Positions 8,741-18,112 of a DNA stretch of 64,000 nucleotides are shown piece by piece. Source of the stretch: Promethearchaeota archaeon (GTDB taxonomy: Archaea > Asgardarchaeota > Lokiarchaeia > Sigyniarchaeales > SOKP01); NCBI GenBank assembly GCA_019057795.1, contig JAHLWS010000043.1, positions 1-64,000 of the forward strand, written 5' to 3'. The notes under the pieces were generated by a model that made no database searches, was not told the DNA's origin, and saw only the letters and a list, made by a program, of their open reading frames with translations. Numbering within the stretch: the first letter of the stretch is position 1; every line of letters starts with the position of its first letter. Made by a program: the position numbers and the translations under genes.

Positions 8741-9556
8741 TTAAGTTTTAAATGTATTTTGTTCCTCTAATATTATTTTTTCTAATTCTTGTTGTAATTT
8801 AACTACAAGCTTACTTGGTACTGAAAATTTTTCTTTATGTAATTTTTCTTTTAAATCTTTAATATAGTTGTGTTGGTATTCTTTTCGTAACATACAATAA
8901 ATTATAGCATTATCAATTATTTTAGGAATTGTTGGATTCCATTTATCATCAATTAAATCCTCTGATTTAATTTTTTGGGCAATTTTCCAAGAATTTTCAA
9001 ATATCTTCAGAAATGGAGCAGGATTTTCCGAATTTTTAGGATTTTCATATACCGAAAAATATCTCATTGTATTCCTACTGTCTATAGGTATTATCAATTC
9101 TGGTAGAAGAAAGTGAAGGGTTTTAGAATTAGACACTATTCTTGGATTGGTTTCCATTAATTTTAACCCTTTATATAAGATTCTTAATTTTGATTTAACA
9201 ATTTCAATATTATCTTCTGTTAATTCATTTAACTTGAACTCAGATAAATTTATGATATTGTCCCTTTGACTTATTAACTCTTTTTCAAATTCTTTGTAAT
9301 TTTTAATCTTCGCATTCCGAATAGCCATATCCCAAGAGATTAAAGTACTATAAATTAATACTATAAACTCGTTATTCATATTATCCTTAAGTAATTCTTT
9401 GAGCGTAAATTCTCTTTTCTTTTGAATAATTAATCTATAGAAGTAATAATCTAATTTCTTCCTATAACCCCATTCATTGAATCCTTTAATTAATACTGAT
9501 ATATTATCAGCTATTTCATTAATAAGGAATTGATTTAGTTTTTCTTTGTCATCCAT
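8741..9556 (-). CDS. Conserved hypothetical protein, 271 aa
   Basis: The central pattern resembles a widespread uncharacterised family of prokaryotic proteins: LISWDMAIRNAK near residue 94, then SKTLHFLLPELIIPIDSRNT (about 164-183), then a Y-F segment. The conserved Leu-Pro-Asp-x-x-Pro-Asp-like stretch suggests a buried functional site. Otherwise it is helical, cytosolic, with no membrane segment and no metal cluster. It lies between the HEPN-like gene and the ABC-ATPase operon in a defence-rich stretch. Function unknown. Confidence 0.65.
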   Translation of the reverse strand: MDDKEKLNQFLINEIADNISVLIKGFNEWGYRKKLDYYFYRLIIQKKREFTLKELLKDNMNNEFIVLIYSTLISWDMAIRNAKIKNYKEFEKELISQRDNIINLSEFKLNELTEDNIEIVKSKLRILYKGLKLMETNPRIVSNSKTLHFLLPELIIPIDSRNTMRYFSVYENPKNSENPAPFLKIFENSWKIAQKIKSEDLIDDKWNPTIPKIIDNAIIYCMLRKEYQHNYIKDLKEKLHKEKFSVPSKLVVKLQQELEKIILEEQNTFKT

Positions 9557-9766
9557 TTTTATCAGGTTTAACTTTAATATCCTCTAATAATTTAAATTAG
9601 TGTTTTTGATATTTTTTGTATTACATAAGTATTACAAAATTATGTTTTTATAATGTTGTATTCTACATTTATAACTCCTTAATGTATATTAATTTTTAAA
9701 TACTCGAATTAAATTTTATTCCAAAAACAAGAAGGTTTACGAAAATCTATTAAAATTATTTACAAA

Positions 9767-9985
9767 TCAAATCAGAAAAAAAAAAAAAATTTCAACAATT
9801 TCTATATTTACAAGGTCGCCGTCTTTCAAATCGAGTGGGTCAGCATATTTCTTAATGATTATCATTTTTAATGATGTACTTGAATACTTTCTTAAACTTC
9901 TACGAATATAGATATTTTTTTCAAAATATTCATTTTTTCTCGAAATACCTAAAATTTTTATACCAATTTTCATATTTGCTTTCAA
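9767..9985 (-). CDS. Small hypothetical protein, possibly AbrB-like, about 68-72 aa
   Basis: The start is either ATG 9985 or, more likely, the second Met (MKIGIKILGI). The strand-rich N-terminus and a C-terminal LDLKDGDLVNIEIVEI resemble the swapped-hairpin end of AbrB/MazE-type DNA-binding proteins. The last few residues are encoded by a run of A and T and look unreliable. It could serve as an antitoxin or regulator, but nothing beyond the fold guess is supported. It stands alone upstream of a structured intergenic stretch. Confidence 0.35.
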   Translation of the reverse strand: MKANMKIGIKILGISRKNEYFEKNIYIRRSLRKYSSTSLKMIIIKKYADPLDLKDGDLVNIEIVEIFFFFLI

Positions 9986-10031
9986 TTCTTCTTTTTCTGC
10001 TACTTATTTTTCGAATTCTTTCACGATTTAG

Positions 10032-10052
10032 CCTCGATTAGCAAAATCGGGG
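10032..10052. other. Strong hairpin in intergenic region 9986-10255
   Basis: CCTCGATT and AATCGGGG pair over eight positions (one G-T) around a five-base loop, in a locally GC-richer patch (about 10020-10090). It lies between the small gene at 9767-9985 and the end of the ABC operon at 10256. It may be part of a small RNA or a transcript end. I could not fold it into a tRNA. The remaining intergenic bases show a run of ATT triplets and nothing else. Confidence 0.35.
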
Positions 10053-10255
10053 TTCAGATATTAGAAGAATTCTGGGGCGACTGGAAAAGGGATTGTAATA
10101 TACAGATTTAGGTTTTTAAGCCTTTTTTATTTTTTTGAACGCCTTGAACACGATTAGAACTCAAACTGTTCAAACTATTTTGGACTTCTCACCCTTTACA
10201 ATATAGTATTATTATTATTATTTTGAACAAAAATATAAAAAAACATTCCATATAG

Positions 10256-12250
10256 CTAGAAGAATCTAGAAAGATTATATTGTTTCGTAATGTGCTTAAC
10301 AGTATCAGGTTTTCTCATTAATTGATTTCTTATTATTTCAACAATTTTACTAGACTTTTCAGTTAAATTTGACGGTTTCTCAGTATTAAAAATTAAAATT
10401 TGATAATCATTTTTTTTCGAAAGATCTCTCAAGAGTAATTTAATATCTTTGTTATCAAAATTATGTAAACTATCAAGAATTAACATATTCAAAGGTTTTA
10501 TTGAAAATTCTTTGTTTATAAAAAGAAATGCTAAAGAAAAAGCTATATCAATTTTTTTTAAAATACCTTGAGATATCTTCTTCTTAGAATCTTTATAATT
10601 AATATGTTTATCCTCAAATTCTATCTTGTCATCATTTTTAAAAATAGAATTAATATATACAAGATTTCCTTTCTCATCAAAATCAATAGCACCAATATTT
10701 TCTTCAGATAGTTCCATTAATATATTATTTGTAATTGAAAAAACTTTTTCTTTTACCTTTATATATATATCCTCTTCATATTTCAGCAGTTTTTCATTTA
10801 ATAACAATAGTGCATCTTGATTAGTTTTTAATTCAATTAATTCATTTTGCTTCTTTACTATTGTATTGCGAATTTCAATATTTTTCTGTTTGATAGTACT
10901 AATTTTGATATTATAGCTAGGAAATCTCTCTTTTGCACTAGTAATCTCCTCTTCGACATTTGCCATGAATTGAATTTCCTTCCAAATCTCTTCTCTAATG
11001 TTTTCTGGTTTAGATATCATGTCCTTTTTATCTATTAAAAACTCATTCATTTGATATTTCAGTTTATTAATTTCATCGATAATGGTATTCTTCCGGTTAA
11101 TAAGATCTGTTAGATCATTTTCAGGTAATACGCTAAATTCTAGTGAATAGTCCTTTTCTCCAATTCCGCAAACGTAACATCTATCAGTCAATACTCTTTT
11201 TTTAAAGTCTTCAAGTAGTATTATTGAATCACATTCAAAACAATAGTTATAAATTATCTGATATAGAGCATCATATTTATCATTTAATAGAGCAGGATTA
11301 AACTTTTCTAACTCTTTAAGTACCTCATTCTTCTTTGCTAATTCATTCCTTTTTGCTCTATAATTTGTTAACTCTTCTTCAGCTTGTTCTTTTATTTTCA
11401 AACTAATTTTTTCAAATTCTTGATTAGCTTGGATCAACTTTACATCGTTATCTACCAAAAATTTGTCTTTTTTGCTGTCTTTCTTTATATTTTTTAATTT
11501 ATATTTGTTTTGACTAATATCCAATTCATAAGCATTAATAAAATCATTAGTTCTTTGAATTTTATTTTCTATTTTTGACAAATTTTTCCTTACTGTTTCA
11601 AACAATTTATTGATAACTGAGATTCTGAATAGTTCTCGAAATTTTTCTTCAGTTATACAAAATTTCGAGACAAATGATTCTCCAGGAATTTCATTTACAA
11701 ACATGGTTTCATTAAGATTATAATCAATCAATAAATGTTGTTTTAAAAATCTTTCAGGATCTTGAATTTCCAATGACTGCTTTACATTACCAGTTTCGTC
11801 TAAAATTAGTTTTGAAATTTGAAATCTTTGACCGTCTAATCCAAAACGGCTATGATATTTTATGGAATATTCTTGGTTTTTATTTTTATCATTAATTAGT
11901 ATTAGTTCAATTTTAGTTACGAGTCGATTAATTGATGTCTTTTCTTTTTGATAATTACAAAAAAAATGAAATAATTTTTCAAAACTTGTTGTTTTACCTG
12001 TGTTATTAACTCCAACTATAATCGTTATGGGTTTTAATTGATCTATAATTACTTTTAAACCTGTATATGGTGTACCTTTATTTTCTTCAATCCAAATTTT
12101 TTTAATTCGGTAATTTGTTAATTCGTAATTTTTCTCGTAGTTGGTGTTAATAATTTCAATTAAATCGTTAACTAATTCTCTTTTAAGATTATCTAACGAA
12201 TTGATCATTTCAATTAATTTCTCTTTTTTAGGTAGATTTAATAATTGCAT
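10256..12250 (-). CDS. SMC/Rad50-like ABC ATPase of an ABC-3C / Lamassu-like operon, 664 aa
   Basis: The Walker A motif is IIVGVNNTGKTTSFEK at about residues 77-92. A long coiled coil runs from about 220 to 500 and is interrupted near residue 345 by paired CxxC motifs (CFECD and CYVCG) that form a zinc ribbon or hook. The C-terminal lobe has an ABC signature-like KKISQGILKKIDIAFSLAF and a Walker B MLILDSLHNFD. The usual catalytic Glu after the Asp is Ser, so hydrolysis may be slow or absent. It is the last gene of a three-gene minus-strand operon behind a helical protein and a small nuclease-like protein. That order resembles ABC-three-component and Lamassu defence systems, where the ATPase senses foreign nucleic acid. 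Confidence 0.75.
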   Translation of the reverse strand: MQLLNLPKKEKLIEMINSLDNLKRELVNDLIEIINTNYEKNYELTNYRIKKIWIEENKGTPYTGLKVIIDQLKPITIIVGVNNTGKTTSFEKLFHFFCNYQKEKTSINRLVTKIELILINDKNKNQEYSIKYHSRFGLDGQRFQISKLILDETGNVKQSLEIQDPERFLKQHLLIDYNLNETMFVNEIPGESFVSKFCITEEKFRELFRISVINKLFETVRKNLSKIENKIQRTNDFINAYELDISQNKYKLKNIKKDSKKDKFLVDNDVKLIQANQEFEKISLKIKEQAEEELTNYRAKRNELAKKNEVLKELEKFNPALLNDKYDALYQIIYNYCFECDSIILLEDFKKRVLTDRCYVCGIGEKDYSLEFSVLPENDLTDLINRKNTIIDEINKLKYQMNEFLIDKKDMISKPENIREEIWKEIQFMANVEEEITSAKERFPSYNIKISTIKQKNIEIRNTIVKKQNELIELKTNQDALLLLNEKLLKYEEDIYIKVKEKVFSITNNILMELSEENIGAIDFDEKGNLVYINSIFKNDDKIEFEDKHINYKDSKKKISQGILKKIDIAFSLAFLFINKEFSIKPLNMLILDSLHNFDNKDIKLLLRDLSKKNDYQILIFNTEKPSNLTEKSSKIVEIIRNQLMRKPDTVKHITKQYNLSRFF

Positions 12251-12280
12251 TTGATATCCTCATTTTATTTTCTTAACTTT

Positions 12281-13081
12281 TTATAATTCTCTTCCATATT
12301 GATAAGATGTTATGCCCTTTTCTCTTTCGTATTCTTTTAATTCTGAACTTGTTAATTTTCCTAACTTAAATATAATTTCATTAATTTTCTTAAGAAACTC
12401 TTCTGAAAAATTGTTAATTATTATTCTCTCTGTAATATCTTTTTCATTTTCTAATTTTTTTCTTATTTTATAATTAAGATTCAGAGTATTATCTGAATTT
12501 CTATTTAAGAACTTATTTCCAATATAAATTTCAATTTGATGTGATATTTCTTTACTAAATATTGGACTCAATGCAACAATATAATCATTTTGACTCACCT
12601 TGCCAAACTTCAACATTTCATATTCAATAAAATATAATTCTTTAATGATATTTCCTTTTCCTCTTATTTTTTGAAAATATTCCTCATTTCTAAGTAAAGT
12701 ATATTTTAAAATTCTTTTTTCTAAATTTTTATCAATTATTCTATTCTTTTCATATTTTATTTTTGATATTGCTATTAATTTAATTTCTTTTAGTAGCTCT
12801 CTCTCTTCCAGTTTAATAATCTCTTTTTTTTCAAATTCTTCAAACCATTTGAACATATTATTATAGTCTTCTGCTTGCAAAGCACAAGATATAGCTGAGA
12901 TCCAATGAATTTTCGCGATATGAGGATGTCTTTTATCTAATTCCATTGCTATCTGCTTTTCTATAAGAGCAGCAGCTTTATAATCCTCTTTGGCTTCTTC
13001 ACTTTTACCCATAACTTTAAGAGTGTCAGCTTTAGAAATCAATTTCGATTTTTCAGCAATTAAATTTTGTATTTGATTCAT
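12281..13081 (-). CDS. Middle component of the ABC-ATPase operon, helical protein, 266 aa
   Basis: The protein is entirely helical. The first 90 residues look like a TPR pair (LISKADTLKVMGKSEEAKED, then IHWISAISCALQAEDYNNMF). The rest is charged helices with one segment, SDNTLNLNYKIRKKL, between them. I do not recognise a named family. It lies 6 bases after the nuclease-like gene and 30 before the ATPase gene, so the three are surely one transcript. In ABC-3C systems the middle component bridges ATPase and effector; that role is assigned here by position alone. Confidence 0.6.
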   Translation of the reverse strand: MNQIQNLIAEKSKLISKADTLKVMGKSEEAKEDYKAAALIEKQIAMELDKRHPHIAKIHWISAISCALQAEDYNNMFKWFEEFEKKEIIKLEERELLKEIKLIAISKIKYEKNRIIDKNLEKRILKYTLLRNEEYFQKIRGKGNIIKELYFIEYEMLKFGKVSQNDYIVALSPIFSKEISHQIEIYIGNKFLNRNSDNTLNLNYKIRKKLENEKDITERIIINNFSEEFLKKINEIIFKLGKLTSSELKEYEREKGITSYQYGREL

Positions 13082-13087
13082 TTTCAG

Positions 13088-13657
13088 TTATTTTGATCGT
13101 TCAATTTTTAAATTCTGAATTCTTATCAAATAATGCGTATTATTATAAAAACAAGATACACCCGCAATTCCAAATCTTAAATCCAGTGCTTTAAATATTT
13201 TAAATGATTTATTAATTTGATCTGATGCTTTTCTAGCTTGAGCAGGGCAATTGTATTTACTATTAACTCCTTTTGATTCAAAAATAAAATTATTTAATTC
13301 ACCATAGCAGATATAATCTGCACCATTCACAACTTGAATAACTTCTATATCGTTATAAGCAAAAAATATTGGTATTGTACACATATTTAAGCAAATTGCA
13401 GCCTTTTCCACTATTTCTTTTTCAGAAACACCTTTACATGTTTCTTTTATGATATTTTCCAATATTATGTTAAGTTTTTTTTCTAAGTTTTTTATGGATG
13501 TTTCACATAAATCTAAGTGTGATATTTTTGATTCTTTGCCAGATATTAGACCTAGGCAATTGATCCAAAAATTTTTAGTAAAGTCGGATATATTAGCATT
13601 TCTTTCGTTGAATAATTCTTTGAGAACATCGATTTTAATTAAGTTCATTTTTATCAA
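13088..13657 (-). CDS. PD-(D/E)XK nuclease-like protein, first gene of the ABC-ATPase operon
   Basis: Residues about 128-147 read GADYICYGELNNFIFESKGV. The Asp after GA, followed by a beta hairpin and E-x-K, match the PD-(D/E)XK nuclease core. The next helix has QARKASDQI, where such folds place a Gln or Lys. The N-terminal 120 residues are helical. At 189 aa it is a compact single-domain effector candidate. It leads the operon with the helical middle protein and SMC-like ATPase, as LmuA-type nucleases do in Lamassu. A TATA-like CTTTAAATAG on the minus strand lies about 40 bases upstream. The first or second Met (MIKMNLIKID) could start. Confidence 0.6.
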   Translation of the reverse strand: MIKMNLIKIDVLKELFNERNANISDFTKNFWINCLGLISGKESKISHLDLCETSIKNLEKKLNIILENIIKETCKGVSEKEIVEKAAICLNMCTIPIFFAYNDIEVIQVVNGADYICYGELNNFIFESKGVNSKYNCPAQARKASDQINKSFKIFKALDLRFGIAGVSCFYNNTHYLIRIQNLKIERSK

Positions 13658-13827
13658 TGCTTTTTAGGGAATCTTGTCAAATGTAACTATTTAAAGATCC
13701 ATTTTTATAAAAATCGTTCTTATTTAAAACTATTTCTGATTTTGATATTTTTATTGAAATTTCTATAGATTCCATAATTAAAATTTGTAAAAATACTTTT
13801 TATAAAAAAATAATCTCTTTAGTAAAT

Positions 13828-13992
13828 ATGAAAACTAACATTAATCTTAAGTGGAATGATCTTATATCACCAACAATGATTCATAAAGAATACTTAACAC
13901 CCACTATTGATGGTGGTGTGATTACTCGAGCAGAGAATCCAAGTATTACTGCTGAAAAATTTCAAAAAGTTACCTACTCCAAAAAATTGTAA
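13828..13992 (+). CDS. Possible small protein, 54 aa
   Basis: An ATG-started frame (MKTNINLKWNDLISP, later TIDGGVITRAENPSIT) with balanced composition and no recognised domain. It ends 6 bases before the convergent open frame at 13999. It may be a genuine small protein or a leftover; the surroundings hold two other remnants. Confidence 0.3.
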   Translation: MKTNINLKWNDLISPTMIHKEYLTPTIDGGVITRAENPSITAEKFQKVTYSKKL

Positions 13993-13998
13993 TAGTTT

Positions 13999-14181
13999 CT
14001 AAAGGAATCCCTCCTTCTTAGCTAAATTGGAGATAATTGGTCCAAAACATCTACAAAAAAGCACCATTAAAAGGATTGTTAAGGGAACCGTCCATATGAA
14101 TGGCCTTAAAAGACTATAAGTTAGTGTCCTTACCCCTAATCGAAATATATGATAAAAGATTACATTTAAATCAAGTACCAA
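13999..14181 (-). pseudogene. Membrane-protein fragment, about 60-75 aa
   Basis: The frame is open from 14223 and has its first ATG at 14181. One strong hydrophobic helix (WTVPLTILLMVLF) follows a YSLLRPFI segment. The open frame upstream of the ATG (KRIDGIAIYVGTLVLDLN) reads like coding sequence cut by a TAG. I take this as the surviving end of a larger membrane protein. No family is recognised. Confidence 0.3.
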
Positions 14182-14467
14182 AGTACCAACATAGATAGCA
14201 ATTCCATCAATCCTCTTTGGATACTATATTAGGACTCTCTTGTATTTTTTATTTCAACTTTCTATCGAACTATTTTAGCTTAAACGAATACATTATTTCA
14301 TTTTCTAAATACAACCATTAACAGAGAAAAGTGATTATAAAGTTGGATTCGTGTGTCCACGATGTGGATTTAAAAAAGTGAAGTTAAACTAATTTTTTAT
14401 TAAAACCGGGCATTCTATTTAAACTCTTATTTAGATCAATAATAATTAAGAAAAGGGTGCATTCTAA

Positions 14468-14782
14468 AAGTATGAAGATATTATAATAAGAGTAAATTCA
14501 ATTGAAAAACCATTTCTTATAAGAACATCCTATATTGAAAGGAGTTGGTTAACCGATGAAGAGATTTTTGAAAATAACAAAAAAATAATAGAGAAGAAAT
14601 TTGTTGAATTAAAAAAGAAAACCATAGGATAGTGTCAATTTTGCGGTTCAGAAATGAATTATAAATCAGAAGATAAAACTTGCGGTTTTTATAAAGCTAC
14701 TTTTGAAGAGGAAGAAAATAAAAGAATCAGGAAGTTTTATGATGAATTTAAAGATGTAATTAATTATAATAATGAATTTTAG
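14468..14782 (+). pseudogene. Decayed gene with in-frame stop, zinc-knuckle segment
   Basis: One continuous frame reads through a TAG at 14630-14632. Before it: VNSIEKPFLIRTSYIERSWL and a charged helix. After it: CQFCGSEMNYKSEDKTCGFY and a helix ending YDEFKDVINYNNEF. There is no start codon at the 5' end. After the TAG at 14780 the frame stays open further still. Protein-like composition on both sides of the stop marks a dead gene rather than two small ones. Just upstream, around 14345-14390, another scrap encodes FVCPRCGFKKVKLN. The remainder of 13658-14832 shows no other gene. Confidence 0.4.
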
Positions 14783-14832
14783 GAAATTTTAGATAAGGAA
14801 AATAAAATCGATAAAATTTCTTTTTTTTTCGA

Positions 14833-15654
14833 CTATATATCTCTAAGATTCTTTTCTATGAATAAATCTTTCTCAATTTCGAAAATATCGCATAATCCTT
14901 TACTAAATTCATACAAAATTCCAATAATTCTTTTCTCGTCTATTCCTACACCAAGTTTAACCCTACATTGAGCAATTGCCGTTCTATCATTAATCTCAAG
15001 AGGACCATCACGCATTTCAATCTTATCAAGGAGATTGTCATACATAAAGAAATTATATGCTCGAGGGGTGAAACCACTCGTCTCTCTGAATTTAGTAAGT
15101 ATATTGAAGATTTCACCTCGTAAATCTTCTTGAATAGGACCTATAGGTATATCTTTTGATAAATGAACCCGAAACTTATTCTCCCTTTCAAAATATGTCC
15201 ACGATTCTCCTATATTAAGGTCTCTATGAACTATTAGTTTATCTCTTATATTTATGATTTTAAAAAATAATCTACATTCATTTATTAAGATATATTCACG
15301 GTATTTTTGAAACAATTCATTTGCTGATGTAAAAGTTTGATTTCTTAACTGCCTCACATGACTATCAAAAGATCGGTTTGTCAATCCTTTTCCTCGATCA
15401 TCTTTGATATCTCTAAAATAAACATCTACTAAATATCTGATTAGATAATCTAAATAGTACTTAGCAAATATATATAATGATTTTATATCTAATGCGATTT
15501 TAAAGGTAATAACTAAATCAGAATCGATTAGATATTTCTTCTTTTTTTTTCTTATGCGTTTTATTATTATTAATAGAGTATGAATTAATTGATCGAAAGT
15601 ACTCCAACTCTTAAGATGCTCTGTTGGGTGAAGTGGCAATTTAATTGAATCCAT
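14833..15654 (-). CDS. HEPN-like protein, 273 aa
   Basis: This helical protein has an R-x5-H motif (IRDKLIVHRD, Arg137-His143), placed at the end of a helix after RLFFKIINI, as in HEPN RNases of the AbiV or Cthe_2314 kind. The first 40 residues end in a basic patch (IKRIRKKKKKYL). The gene lies 13 bases after the 457-residue gene on the same strand and is therefore in its operon. Both carry HEPN-like features, so they may act together as an RNA-targeting defence or toxin pair. Catalytic activity is inferred only from the motif. Confidence 0.5.
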   Translation of the reverse strand: MDSIKLPLHPTEHLKSWSTFDQLIHTLLIIIKRIRKKKKKYLIDSDLVITFKIALDIKSLYIFAKYYLDYLIRYLVDVYFRDIKDDRGKGLTNRSFDSHVRQLRNQTFTSANELFQKYREYILINECRLFFKIINIRDKLIVHRDLNIGESWTYFERENKFRVHLSKDIPIGPIQEDLRGEIFNILTKFRETSGFTPRAYNFFMYDNLLDKIEMRDGPLEINDRTAIAQCRVKLGVGIDEKRIIGILYEFSKGLCDIFEIEKDLFIEKNLRDI

Positions 15655-15667
15655 TCTTGAGTACCAT

Positions 15668-17041
15668 TCAAATTCTATTTTTCTTTGATAATAAATCTAT
15701 TGGATCTGAATAAAACATACCATCATTAGTACGATAGTAACCTCGTATTTTTAGCGGGTAATTCCAACCATGTTCAATCATCATTTCTTTAAATGCTTCT
15801 CTTGAAATATAAGCATGACAATCCTCACCATCTTGAAGTTTCCACGGTAATGGAGTGCAAATCGGTCTATGTTCGGGATGAAAAGGTGAAATAACCACTT
15901 TATATTTTTCCTTCACTAGTTCAAAACCATAAGAATTTATTATAATTGGTCTAACTGACTTATTCACAGCTTTAACTCCAATATAAATCTTGTTATTATA
16001 TTCAGGAAATAATGTTGTTCCATTGATACTAACATCTAAATTTTTTACTTGATATTGGTTTTCGACTAATTCTTTTTTGATGGATTGATTAATCTCAATT
16101 TCTTTTTTTAATTTATCGCCCAATCCTAGCTTTTTCTTTATTATAACTAATCTATTCTCATCGATTTCTAAATTTCTCCCTTTGATATTCTTGTAAAGCA
16201 ATAGAAAAGATTTTATTAAATAATTTATAACCTCCTTCCAATTTTCAGCAAAATTTCTATTCACATGACTATGGATTTCATGTACGTTCCAATTTCCAAA
16301 CTTTTGGATTTCTTTTAATTTCTCAATAGTTTTTGAATTTATAGTGTTTTTACTAAAGGAGATAAACTCATTATCTTTTAATTCGTTAAGTAATGAAATT
16401 AATTGAGAAAAATCTCGAATTCGATTTTTATTAGGATTGAAAAATAGCGTCTTATGTTTCCTTGCCAAACTATCTCTAAAAATGTACCATAAAAGGTTCT
16501 CAAAAATTGTTCTTAATAAAATTGGAAGTGTGCGAAATAAAATATCGTCATCGGCAGTTTTATTAATTACTTCCTTAAATTCATCAAATTCTAATAGATC
16601 ATAATCCTTGAACTGAATCTCGATAAATTCAACTTTCTTTATTCTTGCTTTTCTTACAGAATATTTGGATCGAAATTTATCAACAATTTCAGCTAGAGGT
16701 TCCAATTCTCTTATAATTCCCTTAATCTTATATCCATGTTCGTAATGGTAATAACCTTGAGTATTCCACCCTCTGTTGAACTCATTAAAGTTTTTTTCTT
16801 TAATATCCTCTGCTAACCTGATAATTTCGGGTAAAAAGAGGGGATCCTTCAAATTAGCATGAATTAGTCCAAAACTATCTAATATTTCTTTTTCAGGTTT
16901 TAATAGCTTTTCTTGAACTTCTTCATCAAATAGATTTGGAAGCATCTCAAAAAATTTTATAATTTCATTGTATAATTCTTCAAATGGATGTTTTATTAAT
17001 TCTGCAATGATTTTTTTAAGTTCTTCTAAAATAATTCTCAC
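15668..17041 (-). CDS. Two-domain protein with HEPN/DUF4145-like and C-terminal beta domains, 457 aa
   Basis: Residues 60-150 are a helical-beta domain. Residues about 165-285 resemble HEPN/DUF4145-type domains: a helix with LLRTIFENLLWYIFRDSL, then KFGNWNVHEIHSHVNRNF (about 247-264), the usual place for a G-N-x-x-H signature. The C-terminal 120 residues form a beta sandwich (TLFPEYNNKIYIGVKAVNKS to GYYRTNDGMFYSDPIDLL). Such C-terminal folds occur in effectors that recognise a surface. It is first in a two-gene operon with the HEPN-like protein at 14833. The start is the ATG at 17041. No named family is recognised. Confidence 0.5.
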   Translation of the reverse strand: MRIILEELKKIIAELIKHPFEELYNEIIKFFEMLPNLFDEEVQEKLLKPEKEILDSFGLIHANLKDPLFLPEIIRLAEDIKEKNFNEFNRGWNTQGYYHYEHGYKIKGIIRELEPLAEIVDKFRSKYSVRKARIKKVEFIEIQFKDYDLLEFDEFKEVINKTADDDILFRTLPILLRTIFENLLWYIFRDSLARKHKTLFFNPNKNRIRDFSQLISLLNELKDNEFISFSKNTINSKTIEKLKEIQKFGNWNVHEIHSHVNRNFAENWKEVINYLIKSFLLLYKNIKGRNLEIDENRLVIIKKKLGLGDKLKKEIEINQSIKKELVENQYQVKNLDVSINGTTLFPEYNNKIYIGVKAVNKSVRPIIINSYGFELVKEKYKVVISPFHPEHRPICTPLPWKLQDGEDCHAYISREAFKEMMIEHGWNYPLKIRGYYRTNDGMFYSDPIDLLSKKNRI

Positions 17042-17333
17042 CAGTTAAATTTTATATGATTAATTCCATTGATTTTCTTAAAAATCTATAAAAGAGTTGA
17101 TAATATAAATTTTTGGGTTGAATTTATTAAACCTTGGCTTATCTTACTAAAACCTTAAATTTAAACAAAAGATCTTTCATTGTGATAAATAAATTAAGTA
17201 TAAGCATAGAATTAATAATAATATAATCAGTTTAGAGCATTTTGAACATAAATTTATGATTCCTCTTAATCCAGTTCCAGTTTGGAAAAAATTTTTCAAC
17301 TTTATAAATATCGAGAATTAATAGGGGTGTTTT

Positions 17334-18017
17334 TTGATATCGCAAAATAAGATTTTAGATGTACAAATTGATCTTTTATTAAAAGAATTGGAAATTATCC
17401 AATTTAAAATAACCGAATATGATAAGTTATCCTTCAAGATAAAAGGATGGAGTATTACTTTATGGACAGGGATAATCTTATGGGGGATTTATGCGTTACT
17501 TCCTGGCATACTCATCTCTATTATTCAAGGAATAGCGCTATCTATTTTTTGGTTTTTAGACACACTTTTTAAAATATATCAAAGATATCATGTCGTTCGA
17601 CTTGAATGGATTCAGGATTTTGTCAACCAAAAAAATAATTTTGCAGACAGTGGTCTTTTTGATGAAATCAAGAAAGAAAAGATATCAAATCTCCTTTTTT
17701 TTGATGTTAATAGTAGAATGGGATCACAATACAATAATGTGTTTAAAGATCTTTTAAGAAGAAAAACGAATATATTACGTTGTTTGTTTGTTCGAAATAT
17801 TTTCCCTATTTATATTGGATTAATATTAGTTGGAATATATATCGGAATTTATTTAGAAAATTATAATTCTATTGTTCTTATCTCATATGGAATAATTGCT
17901 TCAACTTCTTTTATGATTCTTCTCTTTGCCTTATTGGCCGTTCATAAATACATAATCATCCCATCAGATAAAAAAACGTATGAGTCGCCCAAGAAAGAAG
18001 ATGTAGTAGATCAATAA
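17334..18017 (+). CDS. Membrane protein with paired hydrophobic helices, 227 aa
   Basis: The start is TTG (LISQNK), preceded by a GGGGTG-like ribosome site at 17321. An N-terminal amphipathic helix leads to two membrane helices (about 38-75: WSITLWTGIILWG then GIALSIFWFLDTLFK). After a cytosolic loop of about 85 residues come two more (about 150-172 and 178-200). The stretch FKIKGWSITLWTGI followed by FWFLDTLFKIYQRYHVVR resembles a widespread family of small membrane proteins in defence neighbourhoods, like SLATT-type pore formers. The family assignment is a guess. It is divergent from the HEPN operon. Confidence 0.5.
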   Translation: MISQNKILDVQIDLLLKELEIIQFKITEYDKLSFKIKGWSITLWTGIILWGIYALLPGILISIIQGIALSIFWFLDTLFKIYQRYHVVRLEWIQDFVNQKNNFADSGLFDEIKKEKISNLLFFDVNSRMGSQYNNVFKDLLRRKTNILRCLFVRNIFPIYIGLILVGIYIGIYLENYNSIVLISYGIIASTSFMILLFALLAVHKYIIIPSDKKTYESPKKEDVVDQ

Positions 18018-18112
18018 TTTTAAATCAAAAGAATACGGAAATTTAGTAAGATGACAAAAATCGAATATACTAAAGGTAATTACATATGTCACCATTATAT
18101 ATCTAAATTTTT

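Noticed and set aside
10020..10090. Possible tRNA in a GC-richer intergenic patch
   Set aside because: There is a good hairpin, and GGTTCAGAT resembles a T-loop, but no acceptor stem or D-arm can be drawn. Kept only as a hairpin.
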